The position numbers and the translations under genes were made by a program. Source: Chlorocebus sabaeus (taxonomy: Eukaryota > Chordata > Mammalia > Primates > Cercopithecidae). Taken from it: 64,000 bases of DNA. The stretch spans positions 19,077,766-19,141,765 of the forward strand of contig NC_132915.1 of the NCBI RefSeq assembly GCF_047675955.1. Direction: 5' to 3'. The notes below the pieces were generated by a model. That model had not been told where the DNA came from and ran no database searches. It saw only the letters and a list, made by a program, of their open reading frames with translations. Below, piece by piece: positions 36,172 through 53,612 of this stretch; within the stretch, counting starts at the first letter, position 1, and each line of letters begins with the position of its first letter.

Positions 36172-36368
36172 CACTGAAATCAGACAAAAAGTGAGACCAG
36201 CTCCCAGCTCCATCACTTTCTGTGTGACCTAGGGCAGGTTCCTTAATCTTTGTAAGCCACAGTTTCCTCCTCTATAAGATGAATATAATAATATCTGCCT
36301 CTGTGTTTTGTAGGACTTAGATGAGATAATATGTCAAGTGCCTGGCTTATAGTAGATACTTAAAATTA
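36172..36368 (+). mobile_element. MIR SINE, plus strand, nearly complete
   Basis: MIR order is preserved: gagaccagctcccagctcca, tcactttctgtgtgacctag, ggcaggttccttaatctttg, cacagtttcctcctctataa, aataatatctgcctctgtg, gatgagataatatgtcaagt, then gcctggcttatagtagatac. Confidence 0.85.
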
Positions 36369-37080
36369 CTGAAAAACTCTCTTTTGAACCCCCAATACCC
36401 TCACAACTTTACGGGTATTAAAGACATGATTTAAAGACAGTTTTAACTGTTCTTTGATCCTTTTTCTGGTAGATGTTCAAGTTAGTTAAGTTTTTACTGG
36501 CATGCTAAGTTTTATGATCTGTGGATGCATTTTTCATCATTACCGAAAACTATTCTGAAGTTACTCTCCAAAATTTGTTTCATTCTTCCCCCTACTTAAC
36601 TTGTTCCTAGGGCCACATTTGATCAGAGTTTCTTTTTCAACATTATCAAGGTAATGAGTTAGAGGAGGGCCTTTCATCCCCTACCAGATCACTGAAGGAA
36701 AATGGATACTTGTTGCTATCCAACAGCAACTCCTACAGATGACTGGAAGGCATGGCTCAAGACAAGGTGCAGCCTTTCCTGTCGTTCCTTTCTGTTCTGT
36801 TACCTTTCCTTTCCTGTGGCTTCAGAAAGGACTTCTTCCAGGCAGCAATCCCTAGCCCATGCAGGAATAACCCAGCCTGTGTGCAAGCAATTAAGGCACC
36901 CATTGTTTTTACCTGGACTATTTTGGCCCTTCAGTTTCACTGAACCAAAATAAAATTTGACTTCTGTTTCTTTTAGTTTGGGACTTTTTGGAATCATGTG
37001 TAGGAAAGGTCTACACAGGAACCTATTCAGCTCCCTGTCACTGCCTTTCTCTCTCATCCACACCATTTGGGAAACCAGAT
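36369..37080. other. Unique stretch
   Basis: No repeat or gene recognised. Confidence 0.4.
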
Positions 37081-37206
37081 ATTCCCTCCCTCCCTCCGTC
37101 TCTCCCTCCCTCCCTCTCTTCCTTTCTTCCTTCCCTCCTCCCTCTCTCCCTTCCTCCCTTTCTTCCCTCCCTTCTTCATTCCCTTCCTCCTTTTTTTCTT
37201 TCTTTC
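37081..37206. repeat. (CCCT/CTTC)n pyrimidine tract, 126 bp
   Basis: Almost uninterrupted C/T on the plus strand, with tccctccctccctccg and ttcttccttccctcctccct units. It produces four artefactual ORFs rich in Ser/Pro/Leu or Lys/Glu/Arg. Such homopurine-homopyrimidine DNA can form triplex (H-DNA) and is usually length-variable. Confidence 0.95.
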
Positions 37207-37317
37207 AATCAGAAAGATAACTGCTATAGTGAGAATCAAGCTGTGCTATAGTCGCCACAGGTAATCACTTTGCATGTAAAATGGGTCTTCTTTACCAGTA
37301 GATGACAATTCTAATCC
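37207..37317. other. Short unique spacer
   Basis: Nothing recognised. Confidence 0.4.
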
Positions 37318-37450
37318 CTACATTCAATCCAATAAACTGTTATTGAATGTTTAATGTGTGCCAGGCCCCATGCAATGTGCTGAGAATACAAAGATTATTG
37401 GAGCTATGGTCCCTGTCCCCATGGAGTTTTAATAGAGAAGTAGAAAAGTC
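37318..37450 (-). mobile_element. L2 3' end fragment, minus strand
   Basis: Antisense L2 tail: cattcaatccaataaactgt, tattgaatgtttaatgtgtg, ccaggccccatgcaatgtgc, then gtccctgtccccatggagtt. Confidence 0.75.
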
Positions 37451-37722
37451 AATAATGTAGTGAGTTATTGTACTCCATTGTGTTATAATAATATAGTATA
37501 ACAATACTACAATACTCTGTAATGCAGAATATAATAGGGTATATGGTGACTGTTTTGGGGGAAAAGGTCATTTTGCTGGAGATCATCATGGAAAGATGTT
37601 TTCAGTCAAGGATTTTGTCTGATGGAGAAAAATTGTCCAAACTTCCTAAAGTTTCTCCCAGATGGTTTCTCAAGCTACTCCAATAATCCTCCATGGTGTT
37701 GCCAGAATCATCTTTGTAAAAC
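37451..37722. other. Unique stretch
   Basis: AT-rich with repeated ataatatagtataacaatac-like strings at about 37487-37520. Possibly the continuing diverged L2. No gene. Confidence 0.35.
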
Positions 37723-38091
<369 letters not shown>

Positions 38092-38189
38092 TTATGATAA
38101 AACTCCAAGGGCTAACTCTCATGATGCATGCTCCATGCACACTTCATGGGTCTCTCTCCACTCTCCCACACTCTCTCACATTTCCAAGG

Positions 38190-38345
38190 TCTTCCTCTTT
38201 CTAGAAGGTTCTTCCACCTCTGACCCCTTTTCTACCTGGTGAAATCCTACATCTTCTTTGAGATCTACCTCAAATATCAGCTCCTCTGTGAACCCTTCTC
38301 TGACACCCTCCACCTGTCTTGCCCACCCAGGGAATTTGGCACCTC
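38190..38345 (+). mobile_element. L2 LINE fragment, plus strand
   Basis: Sense-strand L2 near its 3' end: ttctagaaggttcttccacc, ttttctacctggtgaaatcc, tacatcttctttgagatcta, cctcaaatatcagctcctct, then gtgaacccttctctgacacc. The L2 3' tail itself is missing. Confidence 0.85.
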
Positions 38346-38497
38346 TAACAGACAATGTTGGTTGGCTAAGAGAATCCTGTTCCCAAACCCCACTATTTTA
38401 TCAGTTAGAGTCTCCACCAGAAATAGATGGTACATTCAGATTGGGTTATTTGAGACGAGCTTCATAAAGCTCTTGACAAAGAAGTGGCAGTAGAGAA
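38346..38497. other. Short unassigned spacer
   Basis: Nothing recognised. Confidence 0.4.
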
Positions 38498-39159
<662 letters not shown>

Positions 39160-39545
39160 CGTTCCCCTTGCAGCTGATGGGGAGGAGGGAGTGGCATTTG
39201 ACATGGCTTGGGCTTATGTCACTGAAAGTCTGCCTTGGAGGTCACAGAATGGCTCTTACTTCCTTGATGAACAAGCCAAGCTGGTCATCCCTGGCATTTC
39301 CCCTCCTCTACCCTGAAAGCAGATGTGACTCTAAAGCTGTGGCTGCCATCTTGAAACACTGGGGGAGAGTCCAAGAAAATCACAGAGACACCAGACCTCA
39401 TGTCATTGAGGCCTTAAACTCATACTAGCAGCTGCCTGCTTCCAGACTTCCTATTGTGTGAGAAATACAAAACTCTATTGATTTATTGTTATTTAGTGTT
39501 TTTTGTTACTTATAAAGGAAACTATTACTAACTGAGGTGGCTTCC
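39160..39545 (+). mobile_element. Possible old LTR fragment, plus strand
   Basis: The end has the MLT1-like order cagcagctgcctgcttccag-type, then acttcctattgtgtgagaaa, a diverged tttattgttatttagtg block and gttacttataaaggaaacta. The upstream part is less certain. Family unassigned. Confidence 0.35.
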
Positions 39546-41254
39546 ATATATTATAGCAAGTCCTGTTGAAACTATCTGAATAGTGTCTGTCTTCTTCCCT
39601 GGAATGTGAGTTCTGCAGAGTCAGGGCTGGCCAGGGCAGGCCCTAACTGTTGCTCATGGAGTGAGTAAATGAAGCAAAGCATAAAGCACTGCAGCTATAT
39701 AAGTAGGATTCAATATCATCTTGATGCTTCTTCCAAACGCCATTTCTTCCCTTAGCATTATTTTACCCCAAGGAACTCCCTCTTCAATCCCTTGCTCCCT
39801 GTGTTTCCTCATCCTCCCTCTGCCCTCATACGTCCGTCGTGTATCAAGCAGACTTGCCTCGCACAAATTGTTTGCATTCTGTTTAATACCTACTTTAAAA
39901 AATGATTCTTGCTCTAAAAGAGATGGGCTGATTAATGTACTCAAAATATCCTGCACTACACAGCCAATTCCTTTATCCCTGTTCTATTCATAATGTATAA
40001 CCCTTCTCTCTTCAAATGTGCACAAAAGGACCCGTTCCCCATCAGTTTATTTGTAACTGCAGAGCTTGAGGTGGTGCTAGATGTCAAAAATGAAAAATTG
40101 CTAAATTCAAAATTGCTTCTTTCTTTGTTTTAAAGGTGACCCGCAAGTAGTTTTTTTTTTTTTAATGAGCTAATTGTAGGATTATATGCTGAATGCCCCA
40201 AATGCAGAGAGTGAGAGAAGAACACTCAGCACATACCTGCTACAAAATACCTGGTATTGTTTCCTGGCCTCTGCAACCCCAGAGTGCTGACACCCACATT
40301 CCCCACAGCCCTAGTGAGGAGACTGATTCAGAGGCACCTCTGCTTTTGAATTGGGATAATGGGTATCTAGAACAATGGTAAGCTAGGCTAGGAACTGGAC
40401 GGCACAATTTGGCTATTTGCTGAGTGACCTTGGGCAAGTTTTCTTAGCCAGAGCTCAGCCCCTCCACTCCTGCCACAAGGGAACTGGCCTCTTCATTCCC
40501 CTCCTCGGAAGAACTGATGGTTATGACTTTGTGTTCAACACGTGCCTTCCATAAACGGAGGCTGTCAGAGCTGTAAATTATTTCCAACACTCATCAGGCC
40601 CATATACATTTTATTTGATTGAAAACATTCTGGAATATATGCAGTGATCCTATCTGTTCCTCAGTTCCAGACCCCGCTCTTTCTGGTTCCAAACACAGCC
40701 CGAGGCCAGGCTGGGATTTGGAAGATCTCGACTCTTGTCCTGCACTGAGATGTAAAGACACTCCCTCAGAGTGACTCAGTCACTTCACGAGTCCACAGCC
40801 TTTTCCAGGTCATCTATGAGTCTATTCAGGAAGAAAATTATGCCAAACAAGAAGCGGAAGTTCTCTAGGTGATACTGTTTAAGGAAAATCACAGAATTCC
40901 ATTAGCGATTTTTCATTTTTGACATCTTGCATTTTTGACCCCCTTCTGATGAAAATGGCACCCTGGGATCGACATGAAGTTCTGCCTTATTTACTCTGTC
41001 TCCAGTTACCTGTCACCTATTAAAATGTGGACAACCATTTGAGGGTAGCACATTAAATTATTCATTATCTACTATTACAGCTCAGAAAGCATGAGTTGTT
41101 CAGATTCTGTTCCAATGAGCTGGTTACTACAGCATCAATAGAACAGCAAGCAGGGCAATTTTGCTATGGAGTCCAAAGAAGGGAGAAAACCAGAGTGAGC
41201 AGAATCACAAAAGGAGGGCACTACCACGAGGGGTGCTTAGCACTTGTCATCCAT
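39546..41254. other. Largely unique stretch
   Basis: Holds a short MIR piece at about 40400-40450 (gctgagtgaccttgggcaag), a T12 run at about 40151-40164, and a candidate conserved block (40860-41080). No gene supported. Confidence 0.4.
40860..41080. promoter_or_regulatory. Candidate conserved noncoding block
   Basis: Non-repetitive: tcacagaattccattagcga, tttttcatttttgacatctt, gcatttttgaccccctt and tgggatcgacatgaagttct. A tandem-like tttttgac repeat occurs at 40916-40938. Constraint is a visual impression only. Confidence 0.2.
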
Positions 41255-41322
41255 CCATTCCTTCCCCCAGCAAATATTAAGTGTCTACTGTGTGCCACGG
41301 AGTGTGTTAAGACTGGATGATC
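41255..41322 (-). mobile_element. Short L2 3' end fragment, minus strand
   Basis: ccattccttcccccagcaaa, tattaagtgtctactgtgtg, then ccacggagtgtgttaagac matches the antisense L2 tail. Confidence 0.6.
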
Positions 41323-45422
<4,100 letters not shown>

Positions 45423-45724
45423 TTTTTTTTTTTTTTTTTTTTTTTGAGACAGAGTTTCACTCTGCCACCCAGGCTGGAGTGTAGTGACGTGATGGCTCAC
45501 TGCAACCTCAGTTTTCTGAGTTCAAGCGATTCTCCTGCCTCAGACTTCCAAGTAGCTGGGACTATAGGCGTGCACCACCACGTCTGGCTAATTTTTTGTA
45601 TTTCTAGTAGAGAGGGAGTTTCCCCATGTTGGCCAGGCTGGTCTCGATCTCCTGACCTCAGGTGATCCGTCTGCCTCGGCCTCCCAAAGTGCTGGGATTA
45701 CAGGCATGAGCCAGCGCGCCCAGA
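45423..45724 (-). mobile_element. AluS-type element, minus strand
   Basis: A T23 tail (45423-45445), then gagacagagtttcactctgc, through to the antisense 5' end at ...gagccagcgcgcccag. A diverged target duplication is plausible: gatattctac upstream, gatattttcc downstream. Confidence 0.93.
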
Positions 45725-46199
45725 TGATATTTTCCTCTTGAACGGTGCCATCCTTCGCACTAAATGAATCTGGCTCATGATGCTTCATGGTACACTGACC
45801 TCTATCTGTTGAATGTAGACAGTTTAGAATCATCATTTTCACTTATCTGTCATGGTATCTTCTATTGAGGAATTTTTCACACGTACAAAGGGAGGTCTCT
45901 AGCCCATTGGATCAGGATTTCCCAGGAGAGCTCAAAGGCTTATGTGGAAAGCTCTAAGTTAGTGTCTAAAACCAAGAGTCCTAACCTTCACTCCGTGGTT
46001 TGCTGGAATTCTAGAGAGGAGAAGATCGCAGACAACAGCAGAATCTATACCTTCCAATGAAAACTTTTGAGTCCCTAGTTGAGAGTAGAGTGAGATTTCA
46101 GAACAATCAGGAAGAGTTCTTCCTCTTGAAAACTGCCCAGACTTTTTTCTTAGTGCCTTACACTTTACTGAAATGCTAACATGCGTGTCTGGCTCCACA
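45725..46199. other. Unique stretch
   Basis: No repeat or gene recognised. Confidence 0.4.
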
Positions 46200-46310
46200 C
46201 ACCTGGTGGTCCGAGGGAACAGGGTCTGATTTGTCTTTTCTTTGAAGCAGGGACTCAGTAAATGTTTGTTGAGTGAGTATATAAACGATAAGTAAATAAA
46301 TGAAAAACAA
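46200..46310 (+). mobile_element. L2 3' end, plus strand
   Basis: ctgatttgtcttttctttga, then gcagggactcagtaaatgtt, tgttgagtgagt is the sense L2 tail, followed by a tgaa-rich end. Confidence 0.65.
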
Positions 46311-46713
46311 TGAACAACCATTGCTTCTGATACTATCTGATACTAATAGAGGGGGAAAAAAAGATGTTCATCAATTTAAAGTTATTCTCCAAAATAAGCC
46401 AATTACAACATGGAAAGTTTGCAGGACTCCCTATAATAAGGACATGTGGGCTTGATTGAGACGTATCAGCCAGGCAGCACTGTGAGAAGAAAGACAATTG
46501 CCTATTTTGAGAATGAATTATTACACAAGTGTTTTCAAAGGGATAAATAATAACAAATTTCTACATACCGTATTTTAGCATGTTGTGAACTACATAATTC
46601 AGCATTGCACAAATTGGTGTATCAAGTGTGCTTTGCCTGAGAACTTGAAGAAACTGAGAATCTCTTCACCTACACTTAAAACACCCCCAGTGTCACCAAC
46701 TGCCTGAATTGTA
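46311..46713. other. Unique stretch
   Basis: Holds a 10 bp tandem duplication (tctgatacta twice, 46326-46345). No gene. Confidence 0.4.
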
Positions 46714-47544
46714 TGTTATGGCTAGAAGTGTGTCCCCAAAAATCCATATGTTGAAGTCCTAACCCCCAGTACCTCAAAAATGTGGCCTTCCTTGGAAATC
46801 GGGTAGTTGCAGGTGTCAGTAGTTATGAGGTCATACTGGAGTAGGGTGGTCCCATGATACAATACATCTGGTGTGCTTATTAAAGGGAAGATTTGGACAC
46901 AGAGGAGCACATAGGGAAAACATCATGTCAAGGTAAAGAAAGAGATTGGATGATACAGCAGAAGCCAGAGACACCAAAGATTCCAGCAAGCAACCAGAGG
47001 CTGGGAGAGAGGGAGAGTGATAGTGTTTGGATGTTTATCTCCTCTGAATCTGTTTGAAATGTGGTCCCCTATGTTGGAGGTGGGACATGATGAGAGGTGT
47101 ATGAGTCATGGGAGCTGATCCCTCATGAATGACTTGAGGCCCTGCCTACAGCAATGAATTCAGGCAAGAGCTGCTTGTTAGAGAGTCTGGCACCTCCTCT
47201 CTCTCTCTCATTCCTCTCTTGCCATCTGACGTGCCTGCTCCCACTATGCCTTCTGCCATAAGTAAAAGCTCTCTGAGACTTCACCAGAAGCTAGGCAGAT
47301 GCCATGCTTATACAGCCTGCAGAACCACGAGGCAAACAAAACTCTTTCCTTTATAAATTACTCAGCCTTAGATAACACAGAGAAGCCTGGAGCAGATCCT
47401 TCTTCACAGCCCTCAGGAGGAACTAACTATGTGATACCTTGATCTCAGACTTTCAGTCTCCAGAACTGTGAGACAATAAATCTCTGCTATTTTAAGCCAT
47501 CCCGTTTGTGGCAGTTTGTTACTGCAGCCCCAGGAAACTAATGC
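46714..47544 (+). mobile_element. MLT1C/D-like LTR, plus strand, split by MLT1A
   Basis: The left part (46714-47017) starts tgttatggctagaagtgtgt and includes catatgttgaagtcctaacc. The right part (47380-47544) has cttgatctcagactttcagt, ctccagaactgtgagacaat and ends agcccc...aactaatgca. Together they form one LTR after removal of the MLT1A. Confidence 0.85.
47018..47379 (+). mobile_element. MLT1A-like solo LTR, plus strand, nested
   Basis: Starts tgatagtgtttggatgttta, with gtttgaaatgtggtccccta, ggagctgatccctcatgaat, tggcacctcctctctctctc, ttctgccataagtaaaagct-type and tacagcctgcagaaccacga. A deletion near the end leaves cagccttagataacaca. Flanks gagag and gagaa (4 of 5) fit a 5 bp duplication. 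Confidence 0.88.
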
Positions 47545-48308
47545 ATGGTGCTACCTCTTGCTCTTTGCCTAACTCTTTTCTCGCATCTCCCCACCCCCCA
47601 ATTAAATGAGCCCAGTGACACAAGAGTAGTTGCTCAGAGTGTCAGCCTGAATATCTTGGTCAATAATGGCCATCACGAAGTCAACTTCTATTCTTCTGAG
47701 TGGGGCAAAGTATCCACCATGTTGAATTTCTCATCAGGTTTTCTGAGGACTCCAGAATCTTCAGCATGCCCACTCTTGCTTCCAACTCTGCCCTGTGTGC
47801 ACTGTGTTTAATCAGTTGGGCACCCCTGAGATAAGCACAGACACCTCTTTGTCTATATAGGTAGTGTTATCTTATTTTCAACTTGGATAACTAAGAATCC
47901 TTCGGAAAGTATAATTTATAAAATGCTCATGCCTAGACACCCCCTGAAGTATGAGAGTATGAGAGTACTTCATGTGTCTCCTGTGACATTTCCATCTTCC
48001 CCTACTCTCATTCTCCAGGAGGGTGACAGGTAGTGGATATCCAGAGAGTGGAGACACAAGGAGGCTGAGTGGTTGGGATGGCTCAGTGCCCATATCTGAA
48101 CCTATATAAATATTCCAGCCACAGCAACAGATAAAGAGATGAGCTAAGTCTTCTTATATAGGACCAAGCATGCCAATGAAATGAGCCTAGCCCTCCATTG
48201 GACCTCTCCCTTCAGAAGGCCACAATAAACAAGAACCCACCAGAAAAGGGCCTCTGCTTCCAACTGCCATCTTACTTGACCACAAAAACATCAGCTAAAC
48301 AATCACAT
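47545..48308. other. Unique stretch
   Basis: No transposon recognised. Overlapping gtatgagag duplication at about 47949-47966. No gene supported. Confidence 0.4.
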
Positions 48309-48740
48309 ACATTCATTCAACCTTTGTGGAGAACTTACATGTGCCAGGCACAGTTCCAGGAACTGAGAATACAACAGTGACTAAGAAACAAAACCCGCCC
48401 CTCGTGGAACTTAATCTAAATGGAAAGAGACAGAGAACAAACATGGTGTAGAAATAAACACATTGAGTATGTTAGTGATAAATGTATCACACAACGAATA
48501 GGAGTGTTTAGCAGAAGTTATTTTGAAGAGTGTTGCTTGTGTGTTTTGCCATGTCAGATAGAGTGCTGGAAGAAGACTTGACAGAGAAGATGAGATTTAA
48601 GGAATGAACCTGAAGTCATCATGAGGGAGGGAGCCATGCAGCTATGTAAGGAAAGGATCTTCCAGGCAGAGGAAACAGCAAAGGCAAAAGCTCCAGTAGA
48701 TGTGAAAAGTGCAACACGCTATGCAAATGCAAACTAACAG
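48309..48740 (-). mobile_element. L2 LINE 3' end, minus strand
   Basis: Antisense L2: attcattcaacctttgtgga, acttacatgtgccaggcaca, cagttccaggaactgagaat, ctcgtggaacttaatctaaa, then upstream L2 cttgacagagaagatgagat, cttccaggcagaggaaacag and caaaggcaaaagctccag. Confidence 0.85.
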
Positions 48741-49377
48741 TGTTATTAGAGAGGAAGGTAAAAATCAGTATTCAGCAAAACCTTCCATTTCCGAGGAAAT
48801 AGAAGAAGAAAATAATTTAACACCAACTGAACACATGACCTCATTCTTTTGCTCCATAGAGACTTTTGCCTCACCTTGCATATCTTAGCCCTCAAAAACA
48901 CGGGAAAACTACCCAAATTGTATGAAGGAAATAAAATTTTGAGTAACATTGATAATAGGGTTGTTACCCCAGCAAAGCCCATTCAATCCTGACTTATACA
49001 AGGGTGCAGAGAGTGACAAGAATTGAGCAAATTGTTGAAGAAAATAGGGTTTCTTTTACAAAAAAAATAATAATAATATGAAGTTATCTTCAACTACCTG
49101 TAAATATATGAAAGATATATGAAGTAGATGTAGTCTGGAATATTCTGGAAGTTAGATACAGAGTTGATAAGTAGATCTCAAATCATTCCAAACTAAATGC
49201 ATAAATAAATAAGTTTGTAATAATTAGACCAGTCCAATACCCACTGAGGAAACGAGCTTCAGCCAGAGATGATGTTGTAGAAGGAATGCCAGCACCAGCA
49301 CCAGGAATGTAGGCTGAACTAGGAGGGTTTATGGAAAATCCTTTCCTACTAGAAGTTTCAGGACTCCAGAAGTAGAC
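48741..49377. other. Unique AT-rich stretch
   Basis: (AAT)n-like aaaaaaataataataatatg at about 49060-49080. No gene or assignable repeat. Confidence 0.4.
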
Positions 49378-49698
<321 letters not shown>

Positions 49699-51402
49699 TT
49701 TTAGCAGTCTCTCATTCCCTAATATATCTCAGCTTTGACAGTGGTGTAACTAATATTCACCAAATTCAGACCACAGTGGCAAGGTTAGTGAGTTTCTTTT
49801 CATTTCAGCAGCCTCTTTCACTCATGGCTGTCATCATTAGGTGTCATCTGATACTGGGGGAAAATGCACTTGTGATTTCTGACCTTAGGCAGTTATCAGA
49901 GCTTAGCCTTAATAATTATGTCAGAGATAAGATCATTAACAGAGTTCAGATGGTGGCAAAGGAACCCTAAATAAATTCACTCCTTAAGAATGAATTGTTA
50001 TCGTTATCGGGGCTCTTCTTGAGACATTTCTGATAAACAAGAGAGGAGGATATTTTCCGTGTATGTTCATGCTACAAATTAATCTAAACTCCCATCATGA
50101 GAAATGCAAATTTCTTTCCTGAGAGCTCTGCTCTCTTGTTTGCTTTACAGGAGTCGTGATTATGATGGTGTAAATACTAAGCTTAAGACCTTACCACTCA
50201 AATAATCATTCATTTACTCACTTCTTACACCTGTCCACCTGCCACAGCAAAATTCACTTTTGCCTCCACACATGTTAGATTTATCTTTTCCCTTGAACAT
50301 ATTTTCATACATTAGATTTTCACGCAGATACCAGCCCTGTACATGGTGGGGCCTCAATCAACGTAAAACAACAATATCTGCACACCTCTTAGGGAGCTAC
50401 ATGATATTAAAAGTTTTTCATTACTTTTTTCACATTATCTTTTTTATTCAGCAAAGTCTACCCTACGGGTGTACTTTCTTTTTCCCCTCAAAACGTCTTT
50501 ATGCCGGATCCTTCTCTTCTCTGACTGAAATTCATCTGTGTTTATTCCTCAAGCTCTTGCACTTATATATTTTATTACAGCTTCTTCATACCCTTTCCCA
50601 CTTCCAAACCTAATCCTTTCCTTCTTTACCCTGAGGGCCCCTGCCAATATAACTTCAGGTGAAGCAAATGAAAATACTAGCTTTTGCTCCAGGTTTCAGC
50701 CTTCCTCCACCAAAATTAAAACATAAAATCATCGCATGGATATTAATATTATATTCCCTGCCCTGTAAACCTTCTATAACGTTCTGTGGTCTGTCAGTCA
50801 ACAGCATTTATTGAGTGTCCACTCTGAAAAGGAAGTCAGTACCCTATGGAGGAGTAAAGGAAGAAAAAGTATTCTTTGCTTTCCTTCAGCAAAAGTTCCA
50901 TCTTGTTCTGTTTCCCTTCACTTGGAATTCCTCTGTCCCCGGTACCTGCCTGCAAATGCTGGACCAACACTCGCCCTAAGTGTTTTGTTCCTCTCAGGTA
51001 CCCATTCTCCTAGTTTCCCAAAGAAATCTTCACAGTACCTATAAATTATCCAATTTATAGTAAGCTACACCCCATCAGCTCCAAAAGGCCATAATAGAGG
51101 CAGTGAACTACAATCTGTGAACCCCGCTGATGCGCCTGGAACTGTGGTAGATACTTTACATTCCTAATAACATCCATTCCTAGAGCTAGTTTGCAAGACG
51201 GAAATTACTCCCATCTCTCCGATCTTACCAGTCAGAATCAGAAAGGCTCAGTAACTAGCTTGAAGGTTTTTAAAGTGTCAGAGTGGAAAGCAAATTCAGA
51301 TCTATATGACTCTAAAAAGCTTCCACAGGAAATAAGTTTATTTTGCAATTTGGCCAAAGAAAATTGCCTATCTCTTTATCAAATTAGGAGTGGGGGATCA
51401 AG
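49699..51402. other. Largely unique stretch
   Basis: Only a short L2-like string (caacagcatttattgagtgt, about 50800-50820) is recognisable. ORFs up to 117 codons lack domains. Confidence 0.4.
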
Positions 51403-51529
51403 AAATTCAGATTTTGCTGGGCATAGTGGTGTGCGTAGTCCCAGCCATTTAGCAGGCTGAGGCAGGAGGATTGCTTGAGTCCAGAAGTTTAACTTCAGCC
51501 TAAGCAGAAAGAAAATAAATTCAGATTTT
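51403..51529 (+). mobile_element. Alu monomer (FRAM/FLAM-like), plus strand, 13 bp target duplication
   Basis: A 101 bp body (51416-51516): gctgggcatagtggtgtgcg, tagtcccagccatttagcag, gctgaggcaggaggattgct, then a shortened end cttcagcctaagcagaaag. Exact aaattcagatttt at 51403-51415 and 51517-51529 shows independent retroposition. The gtagtcccagc start favours a right-arm monomer with an internal deletion. Confidence 0.88.
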
Positions 51530-52844
51530 CTTCAATGGTGGTGACAGAGGCCATTAAGCTACAAATGAAAAGGTTTGAGTTTGGAAATGGACAAGAGCAT
51601 GGGAAAGACAAAATGGAATGCACATTTGCAAGAGCTTTAGGAATAACAGAGATTTCAGCCAAAGAGTCTAAGGATTTCCTGGGAATTATCCAATCATGGT
51701 TGGATGATCTTGGGAAGAGTATTGGCAAGAGTGACAGAGGCTGTGACCACACTGTTCTTGAGGACAGCCTTATTTCCCTCTGGAGATTCTCCTGCATTAA
51801 TGCCCATCCTGGTGGTTCAAGGTTCAAAGCCTCAGCCGCAGCAACAAAATGGCTTCATGAAAGATAAAGAGGATCAAAAAACTCTCACACCTGTTGCTTT
51901 TGCTATTTGCAATCGCAGAGGGTCAGTGTAACATCAGAAAGTCACATCACCCGAAGCCCAGATGGTCCAAGTCATAGCCACATGTAGCTCCTTTATGGCA
52001 TAAGGAATTATGTATCCCAAGGGTGAAAATGACTGGGGAGATGTTCACACAGCAACTCCGAAGTGAAAGCTGGGTTAGCTCTCACTGCTCACCACACAAG
52101 TCCTCTATTTATGCATTTATAAGGTGAGGTAAGGGTTGCCTACTCAAGTGGTGGCAGGGACAGGCAGGTCATGTGAATAAGTGGTGATAGGAAATGGTAG
52201 GGTGATGGAGAATTTGAACACAGAACAAGGCTCTTAATTGTCCAACCCAATCCTACTATCACTTTAGTCCTTCATCTAAAGAGAGGAGCTGCAACCCAGT
52301 GAAGATTGCTGGCTAGTGAGAATGGATGCCCACCATTGCCAGATCTTTCCATCTTTCAAGACAATCTGGAAATACGTAGTTTGTGTGTATTCTCTGGATT
52401 TTTAAATTGGTAACTAATAAAGCATTTTCTAATACACAAAAGTGAGCTGTGAACTGCTCCAGGCAGCCCCCATGCCACAGTCTGGATTATCTCCAAAGTC
52501 CTCCTTCATCCTGAGCCTTCTGGGTTCTGTCATTGGGTTGGATCCCTTTGTTCTCAAGGCAAGGTATTCCATCTACTAAACTAAAGGCAGGTATGTGTAC
52601 CTCTGTAAAACCTAAGCAGCTACTGAGTCCTGCCATGCTCCCTCCTCTCTCCTTCTTCTATCTCTTTTATCAGTGTACACTTAGTTCCACCTCAAGTATA
52701 TCCATGTGCTCAAGTACATCTGTGAGCTCCCTTACCTGCTATGAACTGAGAGCTGCTCAATTCCCAACAGATTTGCTATACTTCTTCTGGATTGTCACAT
52801 AAGCTCTCTTAGCCACCAAATACAAACACATAATTGCCACTATC
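51530..52844. other. Unique stretch
   Basis: No transposon recognised. Holds one copy of a short local duplication (52206-52264). ORFs of 110 codons on both strands at 51495-51867 mirror each other and have no domain. Confidence 0.4.
52206..52264. repeat. Local duplicated segment, copy 1
   Basis: tggagaatttgaacacagaa then caaggctcttaattg through tcctactatcact. About 88% identical over 58 bases to 53555-53612, same orientation, 1.35 kb apart. Flanks do not match. A shared MIR-core origin is possible but the pair is closer than unrelated MIRs usually are. Confidence 0.75.
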
Positions 52845-53184
<340 letters not shown>

Positions 53185-53229
53185 CTACCAAGCTAGCTGG
53201 CTACAATCCAGCTTACTTCCCAATATAGG

Positions 53230-53475
53230 TGGTGTTATACAGTGATTACCAGTGTGTTATCTGAGTCAGACTGCCTGGGTTTAAACCCCAACTCCTCTAC
53301 CTACTAGGATGTCATTTGAAAAATAAATGATACAACCCCTCTGTGCTTCAATGTTCTCAGCTATAAGATGGAAATTATAACAATACCTACATCAAAGGTT
53401 GGTTGTAAGGATTAAATGAATTCTTATAGGTAGACCTCTCAAAATGGTGCCTGCCACACAAGTGTTCTATGGTTT
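53230..53475 (+). mobile_element. MIR SINE, plus strand, nearly full length
   Basis: gtgttatacagtgattacca, gtcagactgcctgggtttaa, accccaactcctctacctac, cctctgtgcttcaatgttct, ctataagatggaaattataa, tggttgtaaggattaaatga and gcctgccacacaagtgttct are in consensus order. Confidence 0.88.
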
Positions 53476-53554
53476 TGCTAACATTATCATTCAAAAGGAC
53501 CAAGCAGCACATTTGATGTAGGTAATACCAAAATGGGATGCTAACTGATAGCAG

Positions 53555-53612
53555 TGGAGAATCTGAACACAGAACAAGGCTCTTAACTGCCTGATCCAAT
53601 CTTACTATCACT
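53555..53612. repeat. Local duplicated segment, copy 2
   Basis: tggagaatctgaacacagaa then caaggctcttaactg through cttactatcact. Partner of 52206-52264, with most differences being C/T transitions. Confidence 0.75.

Noticed and set aside
37054..37264. Overlapping Ser/Pro/Leu-rich and Lys/Arg/Glu-rich ORFs
   Set aside because: Artefacts of the pyrimidine tract, which is open in all frames.
47380..47544. Apparent independent LTR end
   Set aside because: It is the continuation of the MLT1 that starts at 46714, separated by the MLT1A insertion.
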